From: Kiritimatiellia bacterium
GTDB lineage: Bacteria > Verrucomicrobiota > Kiritimatiellia > CAIVKH01
NCBI GenBank assembly: GCA_023953695.1
Contig: JAMLJG010000009.1
Coordinates: 37,465-101,464 of the forward strand
DNA: 64,000 bases
Reading direction: 5' to 3'
The position numbers and the translations under genes were made by a program. Below are positions 27,757 through 38,684 of the stretch, in pieces. The notes beneath the pieces were generated by a model that had not been told where the DNA came from, made no database searches, and was given only the letters and a program-made list of their open reading frames with translations. The first letter of the stretch is position 1. Every line of letters starts with the position of its first letter.

Positions 27757-28836
27757 CTATTCGTCTTCCTCGTCGCCCTTGCCCGCGCCGGGGCCGAGGT
27801 GAATCTCTTTCGCCTTTGTCTGAATCTTCTCCACCAGCAGCTTCTGCAGCTCGGGATCGTTCTTCAGGTTGTCGCGAACCGCATCGCGGCCTTGCCCCAA
27901 CTGCTTGCCATCCATGGAGAGCCAGGAGCCGCGCTTTTCGAGCAGGCCATACTGAATCGCCGCGTCCACAATCGAACCCGTCAGCGAGATGCCTTCGGCA
28001 TAAAGAATGTCGAATTCGGCCTCCGTGAAGGGGGGCGCCACTTTGTTCTTCACCACTTTGACTTTCGTGCGATTTCCAAACACCTTGCCGGTCGGATCCT
28101 TCAGCGTGCCGATGCGGCGCACATCCAACCGGACAGAGGCATAAAACTTGAGCGCGCGGCCGCCGGGCGTGGTTTCGGGACTTCCAAACATCACGCCGAT
28201 TTTCTCGCGGATCTGATTGGTAAAAATGCAGCAGGTCTTGGAGCGGTTAATGGCGCCGGTCAATTTCCGCAACGCCTGCGACATCAAGCGCGCCTGCAAG
28301 CCAACGTGCGAGTCGCCCATGGCGCCCTCCAACTCGGCCTTCGGCGCGAGCGCGGCCACGGAATCCACAACCACGACATCGAGCGAGTTGCTCTTCACCA
28401 ACGTCTCCGCAATCTGAAGCGCCTCTTCCCCCGAATCCGGCTGCGAAACGAGCAACTCGTCCAGATTCACGCCGATCTTCTTCGCATAAACCGGATCCAG
28501 CGCGTGCTCTGCATCAATGAATGCAGCCAGCCCGCCGGCTTTCTGGGCGTTAGCGATGATGTGGAGAACAAGCGTCGTCTTGCCGGAAGACTCGGGACCA
28601 TAAACCTCAATCACGCGACCGCGCGGCACACCGCCCACGCCAATCGCCATGTCCAAGGTCAGCGCGCCCGTCGAAATGGCGGGAACCGATGCCGCGTGCT
28701 CCTCATTGCCGAGCCGCATAATGGCGCCATCGCCAAATTCTTTCTGGATTTGGGCGAGCACGGCGCTCAATGCCGCGGGCATTTTCTTGTCGTCTTTATT
28801 TTCTTTCGCGTCTTTTGCGGGGGTCTTCGGGGCCAT
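27757..28836 (-). CDS. recA: Recombinase RecA
   Basis: A 359-residue RecA. Walker [20 protein letters not shown]-binding loops, and [19 protein letters not shown] are intact. The acidic C-terminal tail ends KGDEEDE. ATG 28836 starts [18 protein letters not shown], a lysine-rich extension before the conserved [12 protein letters not shown]. The gene follows cinA by 55 bp, the common cinA-recA arrangement. No SOS box is seen by eye. Confidence 0.97.
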   Translation of the reverse strand: MAPKTPAKDAKENKDDKKMPAALSAVLAQIQKEFGDGAIMRLGNEEHAASVPAISTGALTLDMAIGVGGVPRGRVIEVYGPESSGKTTLVLHIIANAQKAGGLAAFIDAEHALDPVYAKKIGVNLDELLVSQPDSGEEALQIAETLVKSNSLDVVVVDSVAALAPKAELEGAMGDSHVGLQARLMSQALRKLTGAINRSKTCCIFTNQIREKIGVMFGSPETTPGGRALKFYASVRLDVRRIGTLKDPTGKVFGNRTKVKVVKNKVAPPFTEAEFDILYAEGISLTGSIVDAAIQYGLLEKRGSWLSMDGKQLGQGRDAVRDNLKNDPELQKLLVEKIQTKAKEIHLGPGAGKGDEEDE

Positions 28837-28891
28837 GGTGAAAATCCTTTCGTCGAGTAAGCGGAGAGGATGAAGCACGCCGCCGGTGAAG

Positions 28892-30124
28892 TCAATGCAC
28901 AGCCGCCACGCGTCGGCGCACCATATCCAGCGCGCGCTGCGACGTCGTCTGCTTAATCGTGGCCCGTGGCCCGCCCATCCTCAATTCTTCCACCTTCGCT
29001 CCAGCCTCATCAGCCACAGAAAGGTAGACCAGCCCCACAGGTTTCTGCGGCGTGCCGCCGCTCGGTCCGGCAATGCCGGTCACCCCAACGCCAATATCTG
29101 AACCGAATCGAGCCCGCACGCCTTTCGCCATGGCGAGGGCCACCTCGGGACTCACCGCTCCCTCGCGCTCCAGGAGATCGGCGGGCACGCCCAGATCGCG
29201 AATCTTCGAAGCATTCGCATAGGCCACGATTCCGCCCAGAAATACCTCCGAGCTTCCCGGCACATTCGTGAGCCGATGCCCCAGGAGTCCGCCCGTACAC
29301 GACTCCGCCAACGCAACCGTCTTGCCCGCCGCGCGCAGGGCCTCAACCACCACGGTCTCAAGGTCCACCCGCTGTTCCGCGAACACCCACTCGCCCAATC
29401 GCTCGCGAACCAGCGCGACTGCGCGCGCGTGAACCGCCGCAGCCGATGGCAGGGCGGAGAGCCGAATCTCGACCAACCCCGGACTCGCGCAGTAGGCAAC
29501 ACTCACATCCGGCCCCGGAAACTCTTCTTCCGGCAGGAGCCGAACAATGTCCGACTCGCCTAATCCCGCGACCTGGAACACGCGCTGTAGCGGCAAGACA
29601 TCCGCAACCGCTTTCAGGCGCGGCATAACGTGATCCTGCAATACGGCTTCAAACTCGTTCGGCGGACCCGGCAGAAGAAAAAGGCGCCGCCCTTGCCACT
29701 GAATCGCCTCGCCCGGCGCAAGGCCAGCGCGATTCTCCAGCACGTCCGCGCTCGAAAGCACGAGCGCGTGGCGACTGACCTTCTCACTCCAAATGCGATT
29801 CGTACGCTCATATCGCTGGCGAATCGCTTCGCGCGTCGCCGTGTGCAGTACAATCTCCGCGCCGACCACTTCCGCCACGGCATCGCGCGTGACATCGTCC
29901 GACGTGGGCCCCAACCCTCCCGTGACAATCACCACCGAAGCGCGCGCCAACGCATCGCGCACGGCATCGCGAATGGCAATCCGGTCATCGGGCGCACTTG
30001 TTTCGCGCGATAATTCGAGGCCGAGCTCGGCCAGATAGCGCGCCAGAGTCTGGGTGTGCGTGTTGAGCGTGCGGCCGGAAAGCAGTTCCGCCCCGGTCGA
30101 GACCAGCTCGACCGTCGCCTTCAT
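28892..30124 (-). CDS. cinA: CinA family nicotinamide-nucleotide amidohydrolase
   Basis: A 410-residue two-domain CinA. The N-terminal MoaB/MogA-like (COG1058) half has [17 protein letters not shown] and [16 protein letters not shown], and the C-terminal PncC amidohydrolase half has [21 protein letters not shown]. It recycles NMN and clears damaged pyridine nucleotides. ATG 30124 overlaps the galE stop by ATGA, so galE, cinA and recA likely share a transcript. Confidence 0.93.
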   Translation of the reverse strand: MKATVELVSTGAELLSGRTLNTHTQTLARYLAELGLELSRETSAPDDRIAIRDAVRDALARASVVIVTGGLGPTSDDVTRDAVAEVVGAEIVLHTATREAIRQRYERTNRIWSEKVSRHALVLSSADVLENRAGLAPGEAIQWQGRRLFLLPGPPNEFEAVLQDHVMPRLKAVADVLPLQRVFQVAGLGESDIVRLLPEEEFPGPDVSVAYCASPGLVEIRLSALPSAAAVHARAVALVRERLGEWVFAEQRVDLETVVVEALRAAGKTVALAESCTGGLLGHRLTNVPGSSEVFLGGIVAYANASKIRDLGVPADLLEREGAVSPEVALAMAKGVRARFGSDIGVGVTGIAGPSGGTPQKPVGLVYLSVADEAGAKVEELRMGGPRATIKQTTSQRALDMVRRRVAAVH

Positions 30125-31092
30125 TTTGCGTAACCGTGGGGGTGCGCCTGATGCCACTTCCAGGCGTGCTCAATAATGGTCCGCAGATCGGGATAGCGGG
30201 GCTTCCAACCCAAAACGGCATGCGCCTTCTTTGCCGATGCAATCAAGCGCGGCGGATCGCCCGGCCGCCGCGGCGCAACGTCCGCGCGAATCGGCTTGCC
30301 CGTGACTTCGCGCGCAAGGTCCACCACTTCCTTCACCGAATACCCATCGCCATTGCCGAGGTTGAACGGCCCGCTCACATCCTTCTCCAATGCGAGAATG
30401 TGCGCCTGCGCCAAATCCACGATGTGAATGTAATCGCGAATACATGTGCCGTCTGGCGTCTCGTAATCGTCGCCGAACATCATCACACGCTCCTGGCGCC
30501 CCTGCGCGACAAACAAAACATTGGGAATCAAGTGCGACTCCGGATCGTGGTGCTCGCCAAACCGCTCCGTCGCGCCTGCGGCATTGAAGTAGCGAAGGAA
30601 TACCGATCGCGTCCCATCGCGCTCATCGCGCCAACGCAAAATCTTCTCGAAAAGAAGTTTCGATTCGCCATAGGGATTCGTCGGACGCTGCGGCAAATCC
30701 TCCGTCATCGGCATCTGCTCGGGAATGCCATACGTCGCGCATGTCGAAGAGAAAATGATTTTCGGCACATCTGCGGCTTTCATCGCATCGGCCAGATTGA
30801 TCCCGCCGACCACGTTGTTCCGGAAATACAACTGCGGATCCTCCATGGACTCGCCCACAAGCGCGAAGGCCGCAAAGTGCACCACCGCATCCGGCTTCGC
30901 CGCGCGCATGGCATCAATAATGGAATCGCGATCGCGCAAATCGCCCTCAATCACGCGCGCACGGGGATCCACCGCATCGCGATGCCCGCGCTCAAAATTG
31001 TCGAACACAACAACCGAGTGCCCCTGATTGAGCAATAGCTCCGTGGTGACACTGCCGATGTAGCCGGCGCCGCCGGTGACGAGTACTTTCAT
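30121..31092 (-). CDS. galE: UDP-glucose 4-epimerase
   Basis: A 323-residue extended short-chain dehydrogenase. NAD-binding [14 protein letters not shown], catalytic YxxxK in [11 protein letters not shown], and the SSTCATYG block are typical of GalE. ATG 31092 ([14 protein letters not shown]) is clear; the longer frame lacks family similarity. It interconverts UDP-glucose and UDP-galactose for envelope glycans. Confidence 0.93.
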   Translation of the reverse strand: MKVLVTGGAGYIGSVTTELLLNQGHSVVVFDNFERGHRDAVDPRARVIEGDLRDRDSIIDAMRAAKPDAVVHFAAFALVGESMEDPQLYFRNNVVGGINLADAMKAADVPKIIFSSTCATYGIPEQMPMTEDLPQRPTNPYGESKLLFEKILRWRDERDGTRSVFLRYFNAAGATERFGEHHDPESHLIPNVLFVAQGRQERVMMFGDDYETPDGTCIRDYIHIVDLAQAHILALEKDVSGPFNLGNGDGYSVKEVVDLAREVTGKPIRADVAPRRPGDPPRLIASAKKAHAVLGWKPRYPDLRTIIEHAWKWHQAHPHGYAK

Positions 31093-31136
31093 AGCGCGGA
31101 AAATACGGGCGAACGAACAGAGGAGCGAGCAAAAAG

Positions 31137-31607
31137 TCAGGCGTCGGGCGGAGGATCCTCTTCCGGCTTCTCCTCTTTCGTCTGCGCTTGTTCCAAGGCC
31201 CACGTCATGTCCTGCGCCTTTTCCCACACAGGGCGCGCGACATAGATCGGCGCATCGTGGTGAACGGCAATCGCGATGGAATCGCTCGGACGCGAATCAA
31301 TCTCCAACAAGTTTCGCCCCAGCTCATTTTCCTGCGCGAGATAGAGACGCGCAAAAAAGGTGTCCTCTTGAAGGTCGTTCACCACCACCTTCTGCACGCG
31401 CACGCCGAGCCCGGCAAAAATATTGGCGATGAGATCGTGCGTCAGCGGGCGCGGCGGCTTCGTTTTGCGGAGCGAAAGCGAGATCGCCATCCCCACATTC
31501 TGATCCACAAAAATGGCGATCGTCTTACCCTCGTGCCCCAAGAACACCCCAATCCCCGTGGGAGTCGGGAGCAGGCCTCGAACCTGAACAAGGATTTCTT
31601 CGGACAT
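31137..31607 (-). CDS. Bifunctional nuclease family protein (DUF151)
   Basis: A 156-residue DUF151 (BFN) protein. The conserved block [22 protein letters not shown] is diagnostic, and [24 protein letters not shown] matches the N-terminal half. Homologues cut DNA and RNA in vitro. It lies 44 bp upstream of galE on the same strand. Confidence 0.9.
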   Translation of the reverse strand: MSEEILVQVRGLLPTPTGIGVFLGHEGKTIAIFVDQNVGMAISLSLRKTKPPRPLTHDLIANIFAGLGVRVQKVVVNDLQEDTFFARLYLAQENELGRNLLEIDSRPSDSIAIAVHHDAPIYVARPVWEKAQDMTWALEQAQTKEEKPEEDPPPDA

Positions 31608-31613
31608 GACGTA

Positions 31614-31688
31614 TTAAATCCCATCCGTTATGTAGTAGATCATATAGAAGATTCCAATGATCAAAACTGCTGACAGCGCCGCGTCCAT
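31614..31688 (-). CDS. Possible 24-residue membrane peptide
   Basis: A short frame encoding MDAALSAVLIIGIFYMIYYI followed by TDGI, essentially one TM helix, directly upstream of the DUF151 gene and downstream of clpB. No convincing ribosome binding site is visible. The hydrophobic run is the only evidence. Confidence 0.25.
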   Translation of the reverse strand: MDAALSAVLIIGIFYMIYYITDGI

Positions 31689-31766
31689 GCTCAGAAGATA
31701 AACGATTCTCTCGCGCGCAACAACATCGGCCGCCGGGCGCGTGTCGCATTTCGCCCGGCTCCGATG

Positions 31767-34403
31767 TCATCCGCTGATCGCCTGGCGCACCACGCGGAAC
31801 TGCAACTCGTCTTCCCGATCGTTCGCCACATCCGCCTGAATGCGGTCTCCTGCCGAAACGCGCCCGTCCAGCAGTTCCACAGCCAGGGCATCCAACACCT
31901 TGCGCTGCAAAACGCGCTTGAGCGGCCGCGCCCCGAACACCGGGTCGTAACCATCCGCAACCAGCAACTGTTTGGCCGCAGGGGTCAACTCGAGTTCGAT
32001 CTCTTGCTCCGCCAGGCTCTTCCGCAACCGCGCAAGCTGGATGTCCACAATCTGCGACAACTGCTCCCGCGACAAACTGTGGAAGATAATCGTCTCATCC
32101 ACGCGGTTCAGGAACTCCGGTCGAAACGCCTTGCGCAATACATCCTGCACCTGCGCTTCCATCTGCTCATACGCCGGGTCGTCTGGGCCCACGTCAGGAT
32201 GCGCCGCAAGCGTCTCCTGAATGAGCGTACCGCCAAGGTTTGATGTCATGATGATGAGCGTATTCCGGAAATCCACCGTACGCCCTTGCCCATCCGTCAC
32301 CCGTCCGTCATCGAGAATCTGCAGCAAGACGTTGAAAACGTCGGGATGCGCCTTCTCTATTTCATCGAACAATACAACCGAATAGGGCTTGCGCCGCACG
32401 CTCTCCGTCAAGTAGCCACCCTCGTCATACCCCACGTAGCCCGGAGGTGCACCCAGCAACCGGCTCACCGTGTGCTTCTCCATGAACTCGGACATATCAA
32501 TGCGCACCATCGCGTGCTCGTCGTCGAAGAGAAATTCCGCCAGCGCCCGAGCCAACTCAGTCTTGCCCACGCCCGTCGGCCCCAGAAATATGAACGAGCC
32601 CAGCGGGCGATTCGGATCCTGCAACCCAGACCGCGAGCGGCGCACCGCGCGCGATACGGCCGAGACCGCCTCCTCCTGCCCCACAACGCGAGCGCGGAGC
32701 CGCTCCTCCATATTTAAGAGCTTCTGCTTTTCCGTTTCGAGCAGACGATTCACCGGAATCCGCGTCCACGCCGACACCACCGCAGCGATGTCCTCCGGAT
32801 CCACCTCTTCCTTCAACATCTTTCGATCGCGCTGCAACTCTGCCAACTGTCCCTGCGCATCTTTCATCTGCTTCTCAACGCTGGGAATGCGCCCATAGAG
32901 AATCTCCGCCGCCTTCCCGAGATCGTTCGCGCGCTTGGCCGCCTCCTCCTCGCTGCGCAAGAGATCGAGCGCCTGTGTCAACGAGCGGAGTTGGCCAATC
33001 AGCTCTTTCTCCTTCTCCCAGTGCAGCATCATGCCCGCACTGTTTTCCTGCAACTGCGCGCGCTCCGCCTCCAGCTTCTCCAAACGCTGCTTGGACGACT
33101 CGTCCTTCTCCTTCCGCAACGCCTCGCGCTCAATATCAATCTGCAGAATGCGGCGCCGCACTTCGTCAATCTCCACCGGCATACTGTCAATCTCCATCCG
33201 GAGCCGACTCGCCGCCTCGTCCACCAAGTCAATCGCCTTGTCCGGGAGAAAGCGGTCGCTGATGTAGCGGTGCGACAGCGTCGCGGCCGCAACCAGCGCG
33301 GAATCCTGAATCCGCACGCCGTGGTGCGCCTCATACCGCTCGCGCAGACCGCGCAAAATGCCAATCGTGTCGTCCACCGTCGGCTCGTCCACCACCACCG
33401 GCTGGAATCGCCGCTCCAGCGCAGGATCCTTTTCAATGTGCTTGCGATACTCGTCCAGCGTCGTCGCGCCCACGCAGCGCAACTCCCCGCGCGCCAGTGG
33501 CGGCTTGATCATATTCGACGCATCCACCGCGCCCTCCGCCTTCCCCGCGCCGACCAAGGTGTGCAACTCGTCAATGAACAGCACAATGCTGCCCGCCGCA
33601 TCGAGCACTTCCTTGATGAAGGCTTTGAAACGATCCTCGAACTCGCCGCGATATTTGGCGCCCGCCAACATCGCGCCCAGATCCATGGAAATGATCCGCT
33701 TGTTCTTCAAACTCTCCGGTACATCGCCGGCGACAATCCGCTGGGCAAGCCCTTCCGCAATCGCCGTCTTTCCAACGCCCGGCTCGCCAATCAACACAGG
33801 GTTGTTCTTTGTGCGCCGCGACAACACCTGCACCACGCGACGAATCTCCTGATCGCGCCCGATCACCGGATCCAACTTCCCTTGCCGCGCCGCCTCCGTC
33901 AGATCGCGCCCGTACTTCTTCAACGCCTCGTATTTGTCTTCCGGATTCTCATCCGTCACCCGCTGACTCCCGCGCACCGCCTGCAACGCTTTCAGCGCCG
34001 CCTCCTTGCTCACACCCGCCGACTTCGCCGCTCGGGCGAACGCGGAATCCTTCGCCTCCAGCGCCGCGAGGAAGAGATGCTCCGTGCTCACGTAGTCATC
34101 CTTCATCTTCTCCGCCAACCCCATCGCGCTCCGCAGCAACTCCTGCAGTGCGCGCGAAGGCTGACGCTCCGCGCCACCCTGCACCCGCGCCGCTCGCGAT
34201 AATTCCTGCTCCACCTGCGCAATCAGCGCATCCGGCTTCGCCCCCAATCGCTCCAACAGCGGGCGCACGACACCCTCCGGCTGCCCCAACAACGCCAACG
34301 CCAAGTGATCAACACCCAGCTCCGCATGCTGCCGATTCTCCGCCTCCCGCTGAGCCGCCTGAAGCGCCTCTCGCGACTTAATTGTGAATTTGTCTATCTG
34401 CAT
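31767..34403 (-). CDS. clpB: ATP-dependent disaggregase ClpB
   Basis: An 878-residue Hsp100. N-terminal double Clp repeat, AAA1 Walker [14 protein letters not shown], the long coiled-coil middle domain ([20 protein letters not shown] region), and AAA2 Walker [15 protein letters not shown] with [14 protein letters not shown]. The M-domain distinguishes it from ClpA/ClpC. ATG 34403 ([15 protein letters not shown]) is the family start. A long inverted repeat lies upstream; no CIRCE element is seen. Confidence 0.96.
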   Translation of the reverse strand: MQIDKFTIKSREALQAAQREAENRQHAELGVDHLALALLGQPEGVVRPLLERLGAKPDALIAQVEQELSRAARVQGGAERQPSRALQELLRSAMGLAEKMKDDYVSTEHLFLAALEAKDSAFARAAKSAGVSKEAALKALQAVRGSQRVTDENPEDKYEALKKYGRDLTEAARQGKLDPVIGRDQEIRRVVQVLSRRTKNNPVLIGEPGVGKTAIAEGLAQRIVAGDVPESLKNKRIISMDLGAMLAGAKYRGEFEDRFKAFIKEVLDAAGSIVLFIDELHTLVGAGKAEGAVDASNMIKPPLARGELRCVGATTLDEYRKHIEKDPALERRFQPVVVDEPTVDDTIGILRGLRERYEAHHGVRIQDSALVAAATLSHRYISDRFLPDKAIDLVDEAASRLRMEIDSMPVEIDEVRRRILQIDIEREALRKEKDESSKQRLEKLEAERAQLQENSAGMMLHWEKEKELIGQLRSLTQALDLLRSEEEAAKRANDLGKAAEILYGRIPSVEKQMKDAQGQLAELQRDRKMLKEEVDPEDIAAVVSAWTRIPVNRLLETEKQKLLNMEERLRARVVGQEEAVSAVSRAVRRSRSGLQDPNRPLGSFIFLGPTGVGKTELARALAEFLFDDEHAMVRIDMSEFMEKHTVSRLLGAPPGYVGYDEGGYLTESVRRKPYSVVLFDEIEKAHPDVFNVLLQILDDGRVTDGQGRTVDFRNTLIIMTSNLGGTLIQETLAAHPDVGPDDPAYEQMEAQVQDVLRKAFRPEFLNRVDETIIFHSLSREQLSQIVDIQLARLRKSLAEQEIELELTPAAKQLLVADGYDPVFGARPLKRVLQRKVLDALAVELLDGRVSAGDRIQADVANDREDELQFRVVRQAISG

Positions 34404-34489
34404 GTCTGTCCCACCTCTCGGCGCCAACCGCGCCACTCTGTCTCACTCGAAACTGTAGCTTCTTGCTTTATCACCATTATTCTCAACTG

Positions 34490-34519
34490 GTTATGCAACT
34501 CTCCATCAATCTGCATAAC
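34490..34519. promoter_or_regulatory. Inverted repeat upstream of clpB (possible operator)
   Basis: Perfect 8-bp arms GTTATGCA (34490-34497) and TGCATAAC (34512-34519) separated by 14 bp, 87 bp upstream of the clpB ATG in an AT-richer stretch. The 22-bp centre-to-centre spacing suits a dimeric regulator. It does not match CIRCE, CtsR or HspR consensus. Confidence 0.5.
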
Positions 34520-34670
34520 TATAAAGCATTAGCTGTGCCAACGCGAAAGGCTGGCGCTTGCCTCAAGAACAGAGCAAGGCCACGCGAGATTGAGCTGAGG
34601 AAGGGGAGGCGAGCTGAGAACGGACAACGGTGTGCCGCCGCGTCGCAGCGACAGGCAAACTGCGCCTCGC

Positions 34671-35714
34671 TCAGCCCAAGCGGGCGGCCAGTTCGTCGAG
34701 TCGCTTCTGGAGCGCATCCACGCGCTCGCGCAGGTGCGGCAGTCGCGCGACCATGGCGAGGCGCTGGGCAAATTCTTTTTGCGGCACGGCAGGAAATCCA
34801 ACCACGTAGGAGCCCGCCGGAGTGTCTTTAGTAATTCCGGACTGTGCGCCCGCAACCGTGCGAGGGCCAACCGTCAAATGCCCCGCCACACCCACCTGCC
34901 CGGCAAGGATCGCCTTCTCGCCAATACTCGAACTGCCCGCAACGCCAACCTGCGCAACCAGCACCGCGTGATCGCCAACAGAAACGTTGTGCGCGATTTG
35001 CACCAGGTTATCTATCTTAACGCCCTTGCCGATTCGAGTGCGGCCGAATCGCGCGCGATCAATCGTCACATTCGCGCCAATCTCGACATCGTCGCCGATC
35101 ACCACAATGCCAATCTGCGGAATCTTCGTGCGGACCCCCTGCTTGTCCACTTCGTAACCAAATCCATCGCTGCCAATCACCGTGCCATTGTGCACCCACA
35201 CGCGATCGCCCAGCACGCAATGCTCGCGAATCGAAACCTGCGGAAAGAGACGACAATCCACGCCGAGACGAACCCCGTGCCCCACATACGTCTGCGCACC
35301 AATGACACAGCGATCGCCAATTCGTGCACCAGCCTCAATCACCGCCAGAGGTCCCACATGAACATCCACCCCAAGCACGGCCTCTTCACTGACAACCGCG
35401 CGCGGGTGAATCCCCGGCGCATACACGGGATCCGGCGGGGCAAACCAGCGCGCAACCTGCGCAAATGCGATCTCCGGTTCATCCACGCGCAGGAGCGCAC
35501 ACGGCACCGAAACGCTCCACGCGCGGCTCACAATCAATGCCGAAGCGCGCGTCGTCGCCGCATCCGCCGCATAGCGCTCCTGCGAGACAAACGCAATATC
35601 GCCCGGCTCCGCATCGCGCACCCCACCCACCGCGGCGATCGTCACATCTCCCGACCCAACCAACTCGGCGGAGAGTCGCTTTGCAATCTCGCTAACGGTG
35701 AGCACGGCAGGCAT
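34671..35714 (-). CDS. lpxD: UDP-3-O-acylglucosamine N-acyltransferase
   Basis: A 347-residue LpxD, third step of lipid A synthesis. The N-terminal uridine-binding domain (PGDIAFVSQERYA) is followed by left-handed beta-helix hexapeptide repeats, with the catalytic His in KIDNLVQIAHNVSVG and the GMVGVAGS-like stretch VAQVGVAGSSSIG. It lies downstream of bamA and skp as in many Gram-negatives, 6 bp after skp. Confidence 0.95.
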   Translation of the reverse strand: MPAVLTVSEIAKRLSAELVGSGDVTIAAVGGVRDAEPGDIAFVSQERYAADAATTRASALIVSRAWSVSVPCALLRVDEPEIAFAQVARWFAPPDPVYAPGIHPRAVVSEEAVLGVDVHVGPLAVIEAGARIGDRCVIGAQTYVGHGVRLGVDCRLFPQVSIREHCVLGDRVWVHNGTVIGSDGFGYEVDKQGVRTKIPQIGIVVIGDDVEIGANVTIDRARFGRTRIGKGVKIDNLVQIAHNVSVGDHAVLVAQVGVAGSSSIGEKAILAGQVGVAGHLTVGPRTVAGAQSGITKDTPAGSYVVGFPAVPQKEFAQRLAMVARLPHLRERVDALQKRLDELAARLG

Positions 35715-35720
35715 GGCGTC

Positions 35721-36317
35721 CTATTTCTTGCCGGAGTTCAACATCTCTACAAGCGTTTGCGTAACATCGCGACTCGGATCAAAATACAAAATTACAGGAA
35801 CGTTGTTTAGATTGTCGCCCGATGTATCCAGCACCGCCAGATAGCCCTGATTCTTGGCGTAGCCGGACAGCGTATCCTGGATTTCCGCGACCAGTTTATC
35901 GCGCACGCGCTTCATGGATTCCGCAAATTGCCGGCGACGACTCTCCTCCTGGCGACGAATCTTGCCCTCCATCTCGCGCAATTCGATGAGCTTCTCTTCC
36001 GCGTCTGCACGCCGCTTATCCCGCGCCTCGACGCTCAAAGTTCGATCCTCGGACTCCTCGCGCGCCTGCTTGAAGCGATCCTGTAAGGCCTTGTAGTCGT
36101 TCATCATCGCCTCAAGTTCCTTCTTGAACTCGTCTTCCTGATCCTTGATCTGCGCTTGCGCCAGCTTCGTCTTGTAGAACTCATCGAAGACTTTGTTCAT
36201 GTTCACAAACGCAATCCGATCCTTCTCGGTCTGCGCTTGCGCCATCGGCGCAGCCCCAAGCCAAATCACAGTCAGCGCGGCAACCAACCCCAAGCGACTC
36301 ATCAACTTGCTCTTCAT
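35721..36317 (-). CDS. OmpH/Skp family periplasmic chaperone
   Basis: A 198-residue secreted protein. Signal peptide MKSKLMSRLGLVAALTVIWL, cleavage near AQAQT, then a beta start (RIAFVNMNKVFDEF) and a long charged coiled coil typical of Skp tentacles, ending in a small beta segment (GYLAVLDTSGDNLNNVPVIL). It carries unfolded outer-membrane proteins to BAM; bamA is 18 bp upstream. Confidence 0.92.
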   Translation of the reverse strand: MKSKLMSRLGLVAALTVIWLGAAPMAQAQTEKDRIAFVNMNKVFDEFYKTKLAQAQIKDQEDEFKKELEAMMNDYKALQDRFKQAREESEDRTLSVEARDKRRADAEEKLIELREMEGKIRRQEESRRRQFAESMKRVRDKLVAEIQDTLSGYAKNQGYLAVLDTSGDNLNNVPVILYFDPSRDVTQTLVEMLNSGKK

Positions 36318-36335
36318 GTGAACTCCTCTGAAGGA

Positions 36336-38684
36336 CTAGTACGAATACCCGATTGTAAACTGAAAGCGACCCGACTTGCGACCGTCCGACGGATCGGTCT
36401 CCAACGGCCAAGCATAGTCCAAGCGCAACGGAAACCCGGGGAAATCCAACCGAAGGCCAACGCCCCAGTCGGAGTTGTAATCGGACAATTCCCAGTCGTA
36501 TGCATCCTCGTAGACATACCCAATATCATAGAACGTCGCAAAGCGAAGACGTTCAAAAATAGGAATCGTATATTCCGCCGTGGCCGACCACGCCGTCTTG
36601 CCGCCTATCGGCTCATCATTTTCGTCCTTGGGTCCAACATCGCGATATTTGAAGCCGCGCAGCGTCCGCGCGCCACCGAGGAACAAGCGCTCGAAAATCG
36701 GCACATCCTCCGCATCCCCATGCGTATCCACCACGGAAGACCACACGCGAAGATTGAGCACGTGGTCAAACCAAATCGGCAGAAACGTAGAGGACTGCGC
36801 CTCCAACGAATACACATCCACATCGCCCGCCAACGGTCCTCCCGCCCACATGACGCCCAAACTCGATCGCGTGCCGCGGGTCGGAATGAAACTGCTGTCT
36901 CGCGAATCGCGAAGCACGGTCGCATCCACCCAGCTCTTCGTGTACGTTCCCGCCTGCGAGAGAAAGAAAGGTGACGCATTGGTATCCATATCGTGAATCT
37001 TGATCTCTTCCAGTCCATAGGTGAGATTCAGTCGCGTGAACGGAGTCAGCGGGAAACCCAGGCCAAGACTCCCACCCGTGTTCCGCTGGTCATACATCGA
37101 ACTGAAATAGCTGCGGTTGCGCCGATAGAGATCCACAGAAAGCGCGAGCTTGCGATCGAGAAACCACGGCTCGGTGAACGAAAGCTCAAGATCATTCCGC
37201 TTCGTTCCAGCCGTCCCGCGCAAACGAAGTTTCTGGCCACCGCCCGTCGGCGGCCAGTTGAACAGATCGAAATTGCCCTGCGACAACTCCACAAAACCAA
37301 TCAAGTCATCCACGCTGGAAAAACCCGCGCCGATCAAAAATTGTCCCGTACGCTGTTCCTCCACTTCCAACGCCAAATCAAACTGATCCGCCCGGGGAGT
37401 GTCTTCGGGAACCGCAGCAACAAAATTGAAATAGCCCAAATTTCGCAATCGCGCTTCGCTCGTGCGCACTTTCACCTGATTGTAGGGCTCGCCCGGCAGC
37501 GCAGTCACCTCGCGGCGAATCACCTTGTCCTTCGTCCGCGTATTGCCGCGAATAATGACATCCCGCACAACGGCCTGCTCGCCCTCGCTTTTCACGGCGA
37601 TGTTCACATCCACCACCGGCTCGCCCGCGTGCGGCTCCAGTTGCGATTGAACCTCGCTGCGAATATATCCGCGGCTTCCATAAAAATCGCGCACGGCCTG
37701 CTGCGCGCGATCAATCGCAGCCACACTGGCCAAGTCGCCGGCGCGATTCGTGATGGAGCGACTCACATCAGCAAGGGGAAACTTCTCTGGCCCCTTCACT
37801 TCAATTCGACCCAAGCGATACTGACTGCCCTCATCCACCGGAATTCGCACCACCAAGCGCTTCCCCGAACTCGCATCCACCGCCGGCTCGCCAATCGCCG
37901 CATCCAGATAGCCCCGCTCCATCAACGCGCGTCGGATCAACTCCGTGTCGCCATCCAACTCTTCCGGTTTGTAGGTGCCCGCGCTCGTGATCCATGACCA
38001 CATATTCACCTGGCGCTGCTTCATCGCGCGCCGAAGATCGTGCGCGATCACCGGCGGACGCTCAGAGAACCATGGAAACAGCGCGCGCAAGGCGCGGCGC
38101 GTGCGCCCCGGATCCGGGATGTCACCGCTGAACAAAATCTTGGAAATCTTCGCGCGCCGCCCCTCGCGCACGGTCACAAAAACATCCGCCGTCCCGCTGC
38201 GCTCATTCTCGACAATCTTCCACTTCAGCTCGGCTGCCGGATAGTACTTCTTCTGATAATGCTCGCGAACCTTCACAGCCTTGAATGCGAGCATAGCATC
38301 GTCCACCAAGTCGCCCGGCCCCAACTCCAACAACTCGCGCACCTTCGCATTGCCAATGTCATCGGCACCCTCCACGCGAATCAATCGAATGCGCGGCTTG
38401 CTCGTCACCACATAGGTGACGGCCACGCCGCCGGGCACAGTCTCGACCTCGGTTGCGACGTAGGCAAAACGACCGGATTGTTCCAACGCGCGCACATCGC
38501 GAGAAAGGGCCGCGCGAACAAGCTCATCGCCCGCTTTGACACTGGTGAACGCAAACACAGCGGCATCTTCAATCAGCCCGCCACCGCGCCGCTCGACGCG
38601 AACCTCCTCCACCCGAGCGGCGAGAAGCAGGCTCGGCGCCACAGAGACCGCAACGAGCGCGACAGCGATGATGCGACGAATCAC
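36336..38684 (-). CDS. bamA: Outer-membrane assembly factor BamA
   Basis: A 782-residue Omp85 protein. Signal peptide, about five POTRA domains (for example VVRDVIIRGNTRTKDKVIRREVTALPGEPYNQVKV), then a 16-strand beta barrel ending in the aromatic motif FQFTIGYSY. GARTLRGFKYRDVGP in loop 6 carries the conserved VRGF-type motif. Its ATG overlaps the dnaB stop by ATGA. Confidence 0.95.
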   Translation of the reverse strand: MIRRIIAVALVAVSVAPSLLLAARVEEVRVERRGGGLIEDAAVFAFTSVKAGDELVRAALSRDVRALEQSGRFAYVATEVETVPGGVAVTYVVTSKPRIRLIRVEGADDIGNAKVRELLELGPGDLVDDAMLAFKAVKVREHYQKKYYPAAELKWKIVENERSGTADVFVTVREGRRAKISKILFSGDIPDPGRTRRALRALFPWFSERPPVIAHDLRRAMKQRQVNMWSWITSAGTYKPEELDGDTELIRRALMERGYLDAAIGEPAVDASSGKRLVVRIPVDEGSQYRLGRIEVKGPEKFPLADVSRSITNRAGDLASVAAIDRAQQAVRDFYGSRGYIRSEVQSQLEPHAGEPVVDVNIAVKSEGEQAVVRDVIIRGNTRTKDKVIRREVTALPGEPYNQVKVRTSEARLRNLGYFNFVAAVPEDTPRADQFDLALEVEEQRTGQFLIGAGFSSVDDLIGFVELSQGNFDLFNWPPTGGGQKLRLRGTAGTKRNDLELSFTEPWFLDRKLALSVDLYRRNRSYFSSMYDQRNTGGSLGLGFPLTPFTRLNLTYGLEEIKIHDMDTNASPFFLSQAGTYTKSWVDATVLRDSRDSSFIPTRGTRSSLGVMWAGGPLAGDVDVYSLEAQSSTFLPIWFDHVLNLRVWSSVVDTHGDAEDVPIFERLFLGGARTLRGFKYRDVGPKDENDEPIGGKTAWSATAEYTIPIFERLRFATFYDIGYVYEDAYDWELSDYNSDWGVGLRLDFPGFPLRLDYAWPLETDPSDGRKSGRFQFTIGYSY

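Noticed and set aside
28837..28891. LexA box upstream of recA
   Set aside because: No CTG-N10-CAG or GAAC-N4-GTTC type site is visible in the cinA-recA gap; the promoter is probably upstream of galE or inside cinA.
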